Shown: piece by piece, positions 26,949-34,391 of the stretch
How the letters are laid out: every line of letters starts with the position of its first letter
Position numbering within the stretch: position 1 is the stretch's first letter
From: Spirochaetaceae bacterium
Lineage (GTDB): Bacteria; Spirochaetota; Spirochaetia; Treponematales; Rectinemataceae
DNA length: 64,000 nt
Assembly: GCA_025356015.1 (NCBI GenBank)
Contig: JANXYO010000010.1
Span: forward strand, 1 to 64,000
Direction: 5' to 3'
Notes under the pieces: generated by a model
The model's database searches: none
What the model was told of the DNA's origin: nothing
Seen by the model: only the letters and a program-made list of their open reading frames with translations
Translations under genes and position numbers: made by a program

Positions 26949-27099
26949 AGTGCAAGTCCTGTGCGACGGTGTTCCCCTTCCCCTGGTGCCATTCGTGGAG
27001 CAGCTCATCGCCAATACGGTTTCGGCCATCGTGGGCAGCCTCAAGGGCGGCGAGACGGCGAAGGAGATCACCATTGTGGTGAAGAGGAAAAAGGCCTAG
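26938..27099 (+). CDS. Small conserved-looking protein, unknown
   Basis: A 53-aa gene whose ATG lies 6 nt after GGAGG and overlaps the MobB-like gene by 11 nt, so it is probably translated by coupling. The protein has a hydrophobic middle (PLPLVPFVEQLIANTVSAIV) followed by a Gly/Lys turn and an ITIVVKRKK end, a pattern of one amphipathic helix and a strand. Third-position GC is high, matching coding sequence. I know no family. A single Cys (residue 9) is present but no metal motif. Its position suggests that it works with the MobB-like protein, which is an inference. Confidence 0.6.
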   Translation: MDHEVQVLCDGVPLPLVPFVEQLIANTVSAIVGSLKGGETAKEITIVVKRKKA

Positions 27100-27138
27100 G
27101 CATGGGTTCTCAGCTCTGGATTCCTGCCTCAGGCGGGC

Positions 27139-27144
27139 TATAGT
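27139..27144 (+). promoter_or_regulatory. Candidate -10 for the HD-domain gene and its leader ORF
   Basis: TATAGT lies exactly 6 nt before the ATG at 27151, the same arrangement as at ettA. No good -35 is seen. Confidence 0.4.
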
Positions 27145-27150
27145 ATTCTG

Positions 27151-27201
27151 ATGGGCGATGTCCGCCCTACAATCCCCTTCGCTTGCGCGGAGACCATATG
27201 A
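27151..27201 (+). CDS. Possible 16-codon leader ORF coupled to the HD gene
   Basis: ATG at 27151 opens 16 codons, MGDVRPTIPFACAETI, ending in a TGA that overlaps the ATG of the HD-domain gene (ATGA at 27198-27201). It has no ribosome-binding site but begins 6 nt after TATAGT, so it would start a leaderless message. Its translation would deliver ribosomes directly to the next start, or could make expression sensitive to codon supply. There is no obvious run of one amino acid as in classical attenuators. It may be chance, since it is short. Confidence 0.35.
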   Translation: MGDVRPTIPFACAETI

Positions 27202-28124
27202 AAAAAGAGATGCCCAAAGAGCTCGGGCTTTCCGACGTCGCCGATCAGACAAAGCCGCGCCGGGTGCTCGCCGGGGCAAGGAAGTGGTATTGCAGCTCCT
27301 TCCGGCGCAAGGACTTCCGGCCGGTGGAACGCGCTTTCGACTTGACTCAGGACCTCTATCTCGGGCGTTTCCCGGGTTACCGGAAATGCGCCGTCGAATA
27401 CCACGACTACCAGCATGTCCTTGCTGTCTTCTCGGCATCATCGCGACTGGCCGATGGCTGCATGCTTTCCGGCCTGCAGCTCGATTCGTCAGCCCTCGCC
27501 GATACCCTTGTCGCTTCCCTGCTCCACGACGTGGGCTATCTCCAGGAGAGCCATGACACCAGCGGAACGGGCGCGAAATACACGAAGACCCACGTTGACC
27601 GCTCTGCCGCCTTCGTCCTCAGGCACGCGAGCGATTTTGACCTCGCCCCTGCCCAGGCGGCCAGGATAGGCAGGATGATCCTGGGCACCGATTTGGCCAG
27701 GCGATGGGACGCACTTGAGCTAAAATCCGCTGAGGAATGCAGGGCTGCGGCAATACTCGCGGCCGCCGACCTCCTTGGCCAGATGGCCGACAGGGCCTAC
27801 CTGGAGAAGCTCCTCTTCCTGTATTACGAATTCAAGGAAGCCGAGATCGAGGGTTATTCGACAGCGTTTGACATCCTGCGGAAGACGGCTTCTTTCTACG
27901 GTACCGTGAAGGCGAGACTCGACGGCACCCTGGCCGAGGTCTCCCGTGCCTCCTCCTTCCATTTCGCGCGAAGGTACGGAATCGACAGGGACCTCTATCG
28001 CGAGGCCATCGAGAGGCAGATGAGCTATCTCGATTCAATCCTTGCCGACGATACTGTCAACTTCCGCAAGAAGCTCAGACGGCTCGCCCTGGAGTCGATC
28101 GAATCCGAGAGTCGGCACGGCTAA
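27198..28124 (+). CDS. HD-domain phosphohydrolase family protein
   Basis: A 308-aa soluble protein with an HD-type metal site: EYHDYQHVLAVF supplies the first His residues near 70, and SLLHDVGYLQESHD carries the HD pair near 115; a later AILAAADLLGQMADRAY carries the distal Asp. This layout fits metal-dependent phosphohydrolases acting on nucleotides or signalling phosphates, but is neither HD-GYP nor RelA type. I start at the ATG at 27198, with GGAG 7 nt upstream; five more codons are open before it. The C-terminal half is helical with many Arg and Glu. It ends 19 nt before the convergent EamA gene. Substrate unknown. Confidence 0.78.
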   Translation: MKKEMPKELGLSDVADQTKPRRVLAGARKWYCSSFRRKDFRPVERAFDLTQDLYLGRFPGYRKCAVEYHDYQHVLAVFSASSRLADGCMLSGLQLDSSALADTLVASLLHDVGYLQESHDTSGTGAKYTKTHVDRSAAFVLRHASDFDLAPAQAARIGRMILGTDLARRWDALELKSAEECRAAAILAAADLLGQMADRAYLEKLLFLYYEFKEAEIEGYSTAFDILRKTASFYGTVKARLDGTLAEVSRASSFHFARRYGIDRDLYREAIERQMSYLDSILADDTVNFRKKLRRLALESIESESRHG

Positions 28125-28143
28125 GAGCCCCGCACGGCCCTCC

Positions 28144-29037
28144 CTAGCCCTTGAGGCCACCCGCCACGGCTGCCGGGCTTTTCTTGCCCGCAACGACCAG
28201 TAAGGTTCCAAGGAGTATCACCAGTGTCCCGGCAAGCATCCTCGGGCTAATGGTCTCCTTCAGGAGGAGCCCGCCCCAGACAAAGCCGAAGGCGGGCATG
28301 AGGAAGGTCACTGTCAGGGCCTTCGTCGGACCAACTGAGGCGATGAGGCGATAGTAGATGAGGTAGGCGAGGGCGCTGCAGAAGAGCGCAAACACGACAA
28401 CGATGAGGACCGTCGCGCCCGTCGGCAACAGCGCGGGTGGCGAGATCGCGAGGGCGGGCATGAGGACAATGCCCGCGAGGAGCTGGCTGCCAGCGGCGAT
28501 CGCCCGGGGCTCGATGTCCTTCGCGCGCAGCTTGAGGTAGGTGCCCGCCAGCCCATAGCTCGCTGTCGCGGCCACACAGGCGAGGACGGCGCAGAGCGAA
28601 GCCGCGCCCACCGAGGCGCCGCCGAGACCGCTCACCATCGCCACTCCCGCCACCCCCAGCGCCATCCCGGCGATCTTCCGCGGCCCGAGCCTCTCGCCAA
28701 GCCATATGGCCGCGAAGACGGCCCCGAAACTGGGCGACAGGGCGTTTATGACGACCTCCACCGAAGAGGGCAGGGTGAGCGCGGCGAAGGAGTACAGAAG
28801 GAAGGGCAGGCCCGAATTGAGTATTCCTATCACAAGGTAGCGCTTCCAGCGCTCCTTCCACTTGAGGGCGAAGCCTGCAAGCGCGAGCAGGGCCGTCAGG
28901 GCAAGACCGGCGATGAAGAGCCTGGCGTCGGCGGTCGCGACCGGCCCGATTATCGGTGCCAGATAGCGCATGAACATGAAGGAACTGCCCCAGATGGCAG
29001 AAAGGCAGAGCAGCAGGCAGAGGTCGAGGGGAGACAT
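28144..29037 (-). CDS. EamA/DMT-family transporter
   Basis: A 297-aa inner-membrane protein with ten hydrophobic segments arranged as two EamA repeats, typical of the drug/metabolite transporter superfamily, which exports amino acids, metabolites or toxic compounds. Repeat 1 opens LCLLLCLSAIWGSSFMFMR and repeat 2 includes LACVAATASYGLAGTYLK. Typical intramembrane motifs such as GILNSGLPFLLYSFAALTL are visible. The start ATG lies 6 nt after AAGGAGG, a strong signal. It is single-gene: the hydrogenase operon ends with a terminator on its upstream side. The transported substrate cannot be told from sequence. Confidence 0.88.
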   Translation of the reverse strand: MSPLDLCLLLCLSAIWGSSFMFMRYLAPIIGPVATADARLFIAGLALTALLALAGFALKWKERWKRYLVIGILNSGLPFLLYSFAALTLPSSVEVVINALSPSFGAVFAAIWLGERLGPRKIAGMALGVAGVAMVSGLGGASVGAASLCAVLACVAATASYGLAGTYLKLRAKDIEPRAIAAGSQLLAGIVLMPALAISPPALLPTGATVLIVVVFALFCSALAYLIYYRLIASVGPTKALTVTFLMPAFGFVWGGLLLKETISPRMLAGTLVILLGTLLVVAGKKSPAAVAGGLKG

Positions 29038-29129
29038 TCTATCCTCCTTGGCACCCGCACAAAGCTACTCGATCGGGCCTCGGAGCATCCACCGAAAACT
29101 GGACACGGAATTCCAGGAAGTGAAGCCGC

Positions 29130-29163
29130 AAAAAAAAGGGCCCGGGGAGCACTCCCCGGGCCC
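29130..29163 (-). terminator. Rho-independent terminator of the hydrogenase operon
   Basis: GGGCCCGGGGAG (29138-29149) pairs with CTCCCCGGGCCC (29152-29163), followed on the minus strand by eight T (29130-29137). It lies just past the hydA stop codon at 29181. Confidence 0.93.
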
Positions 29164-29180
29164 TCCCTTGGGATATCCAC

Positions 29181-30935
29181 CTACTTCAGGTAGAGATCCC
29201 TGGCCTCGTAGGACGTATGTAGCAGCTCATGGGCCTTGTGGGAGCCCGGCTTCTCCAGGAAGGCTGAATAGATCTGCTTGATCAGCGGGTTGTGGTGCGA
29301 GCAGCGGTACTCAGATGCCTCGTCGGCGTCGTAGATGCCGCGGATGCGCATCTTGCGGACCTCGTCGGTGCAGCCGTAGGGCTGGCCGCCGCCGCCGATG
29401 CAGCCTCCGCGGCAGGCCATCACCTCGACAAAGTGCCAGGGCGTCTCCTTGCCTTCGGCCTTGGCCTTCCTCACCATCTCGAGGACCTGGGCGATATTGC
29501 CCATCTGGTGGGCGACGGCTACCCTGACCTCGGTGCCCTTTATGTGGATGCTCGCTTCCTTGATCCCCGAAAGGCCCCGCACACCCGTGAAGTTGACGTC
29601 CCTGAGCTCCTCTCCCGTGATCAGGGTGTAGGCGGTGCGCAAGGCCGCCTCCATGACGCCACCCGTCGCGCCGAAGATGACTCCGGCCCCCGTGTTCGGC
29701 CCCATGGGGCTGTCGGGATCGGATTCCGGAAGGTTCAAGAGGTCGATGCCCGCTTGCTTGATCATGCGGGCGAGCTCCCTAGTCGTCAGGGTCACGTCGA
29801 CGTCCTTCTGTCCCGAGGAGTACATGGTCCTGTCGCGGGCGTTCTCGAATTTCTTCGCGGTGCAGGGCATGATGGAGACGGAGTAGACTTTCGCCGGATC
29901 AATGCCCGCCTTCTGCGCCCAGTAGGTCTTGATCATCGCGCCCATCATCTGCTGGGGACTCTTGGCGGTCGAGAAGTTGGGGATCATGTCGCCATTGTAT
30001 TTCTCGAGGTAGTCGACCCAGGCGGGGCAGCAGGAGGTGATGAGAGGCAGGGCGCCCTCGCCGGCCGCGAAACGCTTCACGAACTCCGTGCCCTCCTCCA
30101 TGATCGTGAGGTCGGCGGCGAAGTTCGTATCGAAGACCACGTCGAAGCCAAGCCGCCTCAGGGCCGTGTAGATCTTCCTCGTGAGGTTTGTTCCCGGAGC
30201 AAGGCCGAAGGCCTCGCCGAGGGCAACGCGAACAGCGGGGGCGATCTGCACGACGCAGGTCTTTGCCTCGGCACCCTCCTTCATCAGGGCGTCCCAAACG
30301 AGGCCCGTCTGGTCGTTTTCGTAGATCGCGCCGACCGGGCAATGGGCCGAGCACTGGCCGCACTTGATGCAGGGGCCTTCCCCGAGCTTTACATCGGCGG
30401 CGGGGGCAATCCGTGTCTTCTCGCCGCGGCCCAGGAACTCGATGGCCCAGACATTCTGCATCTCCTGGCAGACCTTCACGCAGCGCCCACAACGGATGCA
30501 TTTCTCGGGGTTCAGGATGAGCGATCCCGTCGAGTCATCGATTGGGATGTCGCGAAGCATCTTCGGGAAGGGCTGCTCGCGGATGCCGAACTCGGCCGCG
30601 AGGCGCTGGAGCTCGCACTCCTGGTTGCGCGGGCAGGCGAGGCAGTCGTCGGGATGGGTCGAGAGGATGAGCTCGATAACGGTCTTGCGCGTCTGCACGA
30701 TGTCGGGGTCATGGGTGATGATGCTCATGCCTTCGTCTATGGGGGTGCAGCAGGCCCGGAGCATCTTCGCGCTCCCCTGGGACTTGACCACGCAGATTCC
30801 GCAGGCGGCCCAGGGCTCGAGATCGTCGTTGTAGCAGAGAGTGGGTATCTTCACGTCGACCTTGCGGGCCGCGTCGAGGATGGTCGTGCCCTCGGCGACC
30901 TGCACGGGTATTCCGTTTATCTTGGCGTTGATCAT
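29181..30935 (-). CDS. hydA: [FeFe] hydrogenase catalytic subunit HydA
   Basis: A 584-aa iron hydrogenase. In order: a plant-type [2Fe-2S] domain (Cys34, 45, 48, 62), a His-containing [4Fe-4S] motif HPDDCLACPRNQECELQ (about 94-110), two [4Fe-4S] ferredoxin motifs (CIRCGRC at 146-152, CIKCGQC at 189-195) and the H-cluster domain with TSCCPAW (300-306), MPCTAKKFE (356-364) and MACRGGCIGGGGQP (near 500). The domain plan and the NuoF/NuoE partners match multimeric, electron-bifurcating hydrogenases using NADH and ferredoxin together. No maturation genes (hydE, hydF, hydG) are in the window. Start ATG at 30935 has GGAG 9 nt upstream; it is 20 nt from hydB. Confidence 0.95.
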   Translation of the reverse strand: MINAKINGIPVQVAEGTTILDAARKVDVKIPTLCYNDDLEPWAACGICVVKSQGSAKMLRACCTPIDEGMSIITHDPDIVQTRKTVIELILSTHPDDCLACPRNQECELQRLAAEFGIREQPFPKMLRDIPIDDSTGSLILNPEKCIRCGRCVKVCQEMQNVWAIEFLGRGEKTRIAPAADVKLGEGPCIKCGQCSAHCPVGAIYENDQTGLVWDALMKEGAEAKTCVVQIAPAVRVALGEAFGLAPGTNLTRKIYTALRRLGFDVVFDTNFAADLTIMEEGTEFVKRFAAGEGALPLITSCCPAWVDYLEKYNGDMIPNFSTAKSPQQMMGAMIKTYWAQKAGIDPAKVYSVSIMPCTAKKFENARDRTMYSSGQKDVDVTLTTRELARMIKQAGIDLLNLPESDPDSPMGPNTGAGVIFGATGGVMEAALRTAYTLITGEELRDVNFTGVRGLSGIKEASIHIKGTEVRVAVAHQMGNIAQVLEMVRKAKAEGKETPWHFVEVMACRGGCIGGGGQPYGCTDEVRKMRIRGIYDADEASEYRCSHHNPLIKQIYSAFLEKPGSHKAHELLHTSYEARDLYLK

Positions 30936-30955
30936 GTTTGCCGTTCTCCTTCGCC

Positions 30956-32746
30956 CTACTTCTTGTTCACTGCGCCGAATTTGCAGGCCTTGAAACACTC
31001 CCCGCACTTGACGCACCGGGCCTTGTCGATGACGTGGGCCTTCTTCTTCTCGCCCGCGATGCAGGGCACGGGGCACTTGCGCGCGCAGAGCCCGCAGCCG
31101 ATGCACTTGACCGGGTCGATCTCGTAGACCACGAGATCCTTGCACTTGCCCGCCCGGCATTTGTGGTCGCGGATGTGCTCAAGGTATTCCTCGCGGAAAT
31201 GCCGCAGGGTCGAGGAGGTGGGATTCGCTGCCGATCCGCCGAGGAGGCAGAGCGAGGCCTTGGTCATCGCCTTCCCGATCTTCTCGAGCTTGAGCAGGTC
31301 ATCCTCCGTCCCGGTGCCCTTGCTGATCTTGTCGAGGATCGCGTGCATCTGGCTCGTGCCAATCCGGCAGGGTGCGCACTTGCCGCAGGACTCGTCGACG
31401 CAGAAGGCCATGTAGAACTTGGAGATGTCGACGACGCAGTCGTCCTCGTCCATTACGATCATGCCGCCCGAGCCCATCATGGAGCCGAGGGCCGACAGGC
31501 TCTCGTAGGTGATCGGCTGGTCAAGGCTCTCGGCGGTGATGATGCCGCCCGATGGGCCGCCGGTCTGGACACCTTTGAGTGCCTTCCCTCCACGGATGCC
31601 GCCGCCGATGTCATAGATGATTTCCCTCAGGGTCGTTCCCATCGGAACCTCGACGAGGCCGGAATTGTTGATCTTGCCTGTGAGGGCGAAGGTCTTGGTG
31701 CCCTTCGACTTCTCGGTGCCGATCTTCGCGAACCACTCGGCGCCCTTCGCCATGATCACCGACACGTTGGCGTAGGTCTCGACGTTGTTGATCACCGTTG
31801 GCTTCTTCCACAGGCCCGAGACCGCCGGGAATGGAGGCTTCGGCACGGGCATGCCACGCTTGCCCTCCAGGGACTGAAGCAGGGCAGTCTCCTCTCCGCA
31901 TACGAAGGCGCCGGCACCAAGCCTGATCTCAAGGTCGAAGCTGTAGCCTGAGCCAAGGATGTCATCGCCAAGGAGGCCATATTCCTTGGCCTGCTTGATC
32001 GCGATCTTGAGCCGTTCGATGGCAAGGGGATACTCAGCTCTGATGTAGATGTAACCCTTGTGGGCCCCAATCGTGTAGCCGCAGATCGTCATGGCTTCCA
32101 GGATCGAGTGGGGGTCGCCTTCGATCGTGGATCTGTTCATGTAGGCGCCGGGATCACCCTCGTCGGCGTTGCACACGACGTACTTGGTGTCGCCCTTGGC
32201 CTTGATCGTGAGGTCCCACTTGAGCCAGGTGGGGAAGCCAGCCCCGCCCCTGCCCCTGAGGCCCGAGGCCTTGAGCTCCTGGATGACACCTTCTGGCTTC
32301 ATCGCGAACAGGGCCCTCTCGAGGCCGGTGTAACCCTCACGCGCTATGTACTCGTCGATGTTTTCCGGATTGATGACGCCGCAGTTGCGCAGGACAATGC
32401 GGAACTGCTTCTGGTAGAACTCGATATCCTCGAGCTTCACGGTGTCTGAGGTCTTCGCGTTCTTCTTGTAGAGCAGGCGCTTGACCTCGCGGCCCTTTAC
32501 GACCTGCTCGGCGATGATTTCTTTCGCGTCCTCGGGTCGAACCTCGACATAGAAGGATTCCTGGGGGAGGACCTTCACGATCGGACCCTTCTCGCAGAAG
32601 CCGAAGCATCCGGTCTTGACGATCTGCACGTCGTTCTTGACGCCTTGGGCCTCGGCCTCGTGGTGGAGGGTGGTGAATATCTCATTCGCCTTCGCAGATT
32701 CGCAGCCAGTGCCGCCGCAGACCAGAATGTAGTTCTTGTAGGCCAT
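30956..32746 (-). CDS. hydB: Hydrogenase flavoprotein subunit HydB (NuoF-like)
   Basis: A 596-aa NADH-oxidising subunit. The N-terminus is a thioredoxin-like [2Fe-2S] domain (CGGTGCESAKANE, then TGCFGFCEKGP). The NuoF-like core has the FMN/NADH site GLRGRGGAGFPTWLKW (near residue 165) and CNADEGDPGAYMNR. A [4Fe-4S] motif ESCGKCAPCRIG follows near 480, and the C-terminus adds two ferredoxin motifs (CIGCGLCARKC and CVKCGECFKAC). This fusion is the HydB architecture in which the flavin splits electrons between NAD and ferredoxin. I start at ATG 32746 with GGAGG 9 nt upstream; 29 further upstream codons overlap the previous gene and are non-conserved. Confidence 0.94.
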   Translation of the reverse strand: MAYKNYILVCGGTGCESAKANEIFTTLHHEAEAQGVKNDVQIVKTGCFGFCEKGPIVKVLPQESFYVEVRPEDAKEIIAEQVVKGREVKRLLYKKNAKTSDTVKLEDIEFYQKQFRIVLRNCGVINPENIDEYIAREGYTGLERALFAMKPEGVIQELKASGLRGRGGAGFPTWLKWDLTIKAKGDTKYVVCNADEGDPGAYMNRSTIEGDPHSILEAMTICGYTIGAHKGYIYIRAEYPLAIERLKIAIKQAKEYGLLGDDILGSGYSFDLEIRLGAGAFVCGEETALLQSLEGKRGMPVPKPPFPAVSGLWKKPTVINNVETYANVSVIMAKGAEWFAKIGTEKSKGTKTFALTGKINNSGLVEVPMGTTLREIIYDIGGGIRGGKALKGVQTGGPSGGIITAESLDQPITYESLSALGSMMGSGGMIVMDEDDCVVDISKFYMAFCVDESCGKCAPCRIGTSQMHAILDKISKGTGTEDDLLKLEKIGKAMTKASLCLLGGSAANPTSSTLRHFREEYLEHIRDHKCRAGKCKDLVVYEIDPVKCIGCGLCARKCPVPCIAGEKKKAHVIDKARCVKCGECFKACKFGAVNKK

Positions 32747-32765
32747 TCTCTTTTGGTCCTCCGCC

Positions 32766-33161
32766 CTATTTCTTGATGATATCGGCAGCGGGCCGATCAA
32801 GGATGTGGTTGTCGAGGAGCTTGTGTTCGACAAGATGCTTGCGGACGAGATCCTTTGCCATGTCCTGGGTCATCTTGCAGTAGATCACCCTGGGCATGTC
32901 CGGCATCGCCACCTCGACCGTGGGCTCGACGTAGCAGAGGCCCATGCAGCCGGTCTGGCGGATAACGACCCTGTCTCCGAGGCCGAATTCGTTCACGGCC
33001 TCGACGACAGCATCGAAGGTCTGCTTCGCACCCGCCGCGATGCCGCAGGTGCCCATGCCGACGATGATCTGGATTTCCTTGCCGTCGACCTCGCGGCTGG
33101 CGAGGTCGCGCCTCTTCTCCTCCCGGAGCTTGCGTAGCTGCTCGAGGGTCATCTTAGCCAT
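32766..33161 (-). CDS. Small [2Fe-2S] thioredoxin-like hydrogenase protein
   Basis: A 131-aa protein with the four-Cys pattern of the NuoE C-terminal domain: GMGTCGIAAGAKQ near residue 35, then RQTGCMGLCYVEPTVEV near 75 (C-x4 to 8-C and C-x3-C). The N-terminal 30 residues are a charged helix (TLEQLRKLREEKRR). Such proteins sit between nuoE and hydB in many anaerobe hydrogenase operons and are thought to carry electrons between subunits. The ATG at 33161 follows AAAGGAG by 8 nt; I reject the longer frame, which overlaps the upstream HATPase gene. It is 19 nt before hydB, consistent with an operon. Confidence 0.88.
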   Translation of the reverse strand: MAKMTLEQLRKLREEKRRDLASREVDGKEIQIIVGMGTCGIAAGAKQTFDAVVEAVNEFGLGDRVVIRQTGCMGLCYVEPTVEVAMPDMPRVIYCKMTQDMAKDLVRKHLVEHKLLDNHILDRPAADIIKK

Positions 33162-33180
33162 ATGTCGTCTCCTTTCATCT

Positions 33181-33738
33181 TCAGTCACGTTCCTGAGACT
33201 CGATGTAATCCAGGAGCAGGCCCAGGGAAGCCCCCGTCCCCAGCTCGCCGAGGGCCAGCTCGAGCTCGCCCCTGGAGAGCATGTACTCCGCCGCTCCCCC
33301 CCCTTGGGAAACCTTGCGCCGACGCACCACGAGCTCGTGCCTTCCATCCAGGCACAGCAGGGACCTGAAGAGCCCCGGAAGGTCCCCTTCCGGCGGGGTG
33401 TCGAGGCCTCCCTTCGGGAAGCTAAAGCTGACCCGCGTGCCCCAACCGGGGCGGGATTCGAGGCTCCATCCGCCTCCAGCCTGCTCCACTCCCTGCACCA
33501 GGAAGGGGAGGCCGAGGCCCACAGACCTGCCGGGGTGCTTGATGCCGTCGGTGTGGAAGGGATCAAGGGCGCGGGAGCGGATCTCCGCGCTCATGCCGCT
33601 GCCGTCATCGATCACCTCGACCTCGATCGCGTCGCCGGCGCTACCGTATTCGACGCGCACATTCCTCGCGCCTGCCTCGAGCGCATTCTGCGCGATATCG
33701 AGCACGTAGTCCGCGACGCAATAGTGCATGGGGACCAT
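33181..33738 (-). CDS. HATPase_c domain protein in the hydrogenase operon
   Basis: A 185-aa protein with a GHKL-type ATP-binding domain: N box DIAQNALEAGARNVRVEY (near 14-30), G1 box DDGSGM (near 45) and G2 box GRSVGLGLPFLV (near 70-82). There is no DHp/His phosphotransfer domain, receiver or membrane segment. After residue 115 comes a 70-aa extension without a known domain. This kinase-like ATPase is found in other [FeFe] hydrogenase operons between nuoE and the 2Fe-2S gene, which suggests a conserved but unexplained regulatory or assembly role. The start could be this ATG or the one at 33729. It lies 6 nt after nuoE. Confidence 0.85.
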   Translation of the reverse strand: MVPMHYCVADYVLDIAQNALEAGARNVRVEYGSAGDAIEVEVIDDGSGMSAEIRSRALDPFHTDGIKHPGRSVGLGLPFLVQGVEQAGGGWSLESRPGWGTRVSFSFPKGGLDTPPEGDLPGLFRSLLCLDGRHELVVRRRKVSQGGGAAEYMLSRGELELALGELGTGASLGLLLDYIESQERD

Positions 33739-33744
33739 GGGCCT

Positions 33745-34221
33745 CTAGATCTCTCGGTACTTCGCGATGATCTCGGGCAGGGCATCCTTCTCGACCTTGC
33801 CGTACACCTCGTTGCCGATCATGAGGACGGGCGCGAGGCCGCAGCAGCCGAGACAGCGCACCTCGTCGATGCTGAATAGGCCGTCGTCGGTGACTTCTTC
33901 GTCCTTCAGGTTGAGTATGGCCCTCGCCTCATCGACGAGGTCCTGGGCTCCCCGCAGGTAGCATGCGGTGCCAAGACAGACCGCGATGCGATGCTTGCCG
34001 GGCTTCGTCGTCTTGAAGAAGTGGTAGAAGGTGACCACCCCGTAGATCTTGGCGAGGGGAAGTCCGACCGACCGGGACAGACGCTCGGCGGCGAGCCTCG
34101 GGATAAAGCCAAACTCCTCCTGGATGCGGTGGAGCATCATGATCAGGCTGCCGGGTTTTGCCTTCCATTCGTCGATAAATGCGGTGAGCTCCTTCGAGAA
34201 CTCAATCTGAGCCGCTGGCAT
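33745..34221 (-). CDS. hydC: NuoE-like [2Fe-2S] hydrogenase subunit (HydC)
   Basis: A 158-aa subunit of the bifurcating hydrogenase. It has the NuoE helical N-domain (LIMMLHRIQEEFGFIPRLAA) and the thioredoxin-like [2Fe-2S] domain, with Cys in AVCLGTACYLRGA and in VRCLGCCGLAPVLMIG. It passes electrons between the flavin and the iron-sulfur chain. As the first gene it directly follows the operon promoter. I start at ATG 34221, with AGAGGAG 7 nt upstream; the longer frame would read through the promoter. The five genes nuoE-HATPase-2Fe2S-hydB-hydA are 6-20 nt apart, a single operon. Confidence 0.93.
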   Translation of the reverse strand: MPAAQIEFSKELTAFIDEWKAKPGSLIMMLHRIQEEFGFIPRLAAERLSRSVGLPLAKIYGVVTFYHFFKTTKPGKHRIAVCLGTACYLRGAQDLVDEARAILNLKDEEVTDDGLFSIDEVRCLGCCGLAPVLMIGNEVYGKVEKDALPEIIAKYREI

Positions 34222-34243
34222 AGATACTCCTCTATAGATAAGG

Positions 34244-34257
34244 ATATATCGATATAT
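34244..34257. promoter_or_regulatory. Palindromic operator at the hydrogenase transcription start
   Basis: ATATATCGATATAT, a perfect 14-bp palindrome in an otherwise GC-rich region. It lies immediately downstream of the -10, across the predicted start of transcription (about 34261), a typical repressor position. I do not recognise it as a Rex site. Confidence 0.5.
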
Positions 34258-34267
34258 TGTTCGCGGC

Positions 34268-34296
34268 ATTATATCCATAGAAACATGTCGTGGCAA
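34268..34296 (-). promoter_or_regulatory. Promoter of the hydrogenase operon
   Basis: Minus strand TTGCCA (34291-34296, 5 of 6), 17-bp spacer, TATAAT (34268-34273, 6 of 6). It is the best sigma-70-type promoter I see in the window and directs transcription into nuoE, leader about 40 nt. Confidence 0.8.
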
Positions 34297-34378
34297 TAGC
34301 GGAGTCAGAATCCCGCGCAGACGAAACTTAGGCGACAGCCCGGTATCTGCCATGTGTCCGACCCAGACCATCTCAGGC

Positions 34379-34384
34379 TATACT
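34379..34384 (+). promoter_or_regulatory. Candidate -10 of the cyclase gene
   Basis: TATACT ends 7 nt before the cyclase ATG at 34392, with no Shine-Dalgarno site between. A -35 is not evident. Confidence 0.4.
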
Positions 34385-34391
34385 CCGGCCC

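Noticed and set aside
29292-31127. Long open frame (611 codons) on the plus strand opposite hydA
   Set aside because: It is the mirror of a well-supported [FeFe] hydrogenase gene with intact H-cluster motifs. High GC leaves the opposite strand open by codon bias; it has no ribosome-binding site and no recognisable motif.
34379-34391. Shine-Dalgarno site before the cyclase gene
   Set aside because: CCGGCCC between the -10-like hexamer and the ATG has no AGGAGG-like match; the arrangement is better read as leaderless.
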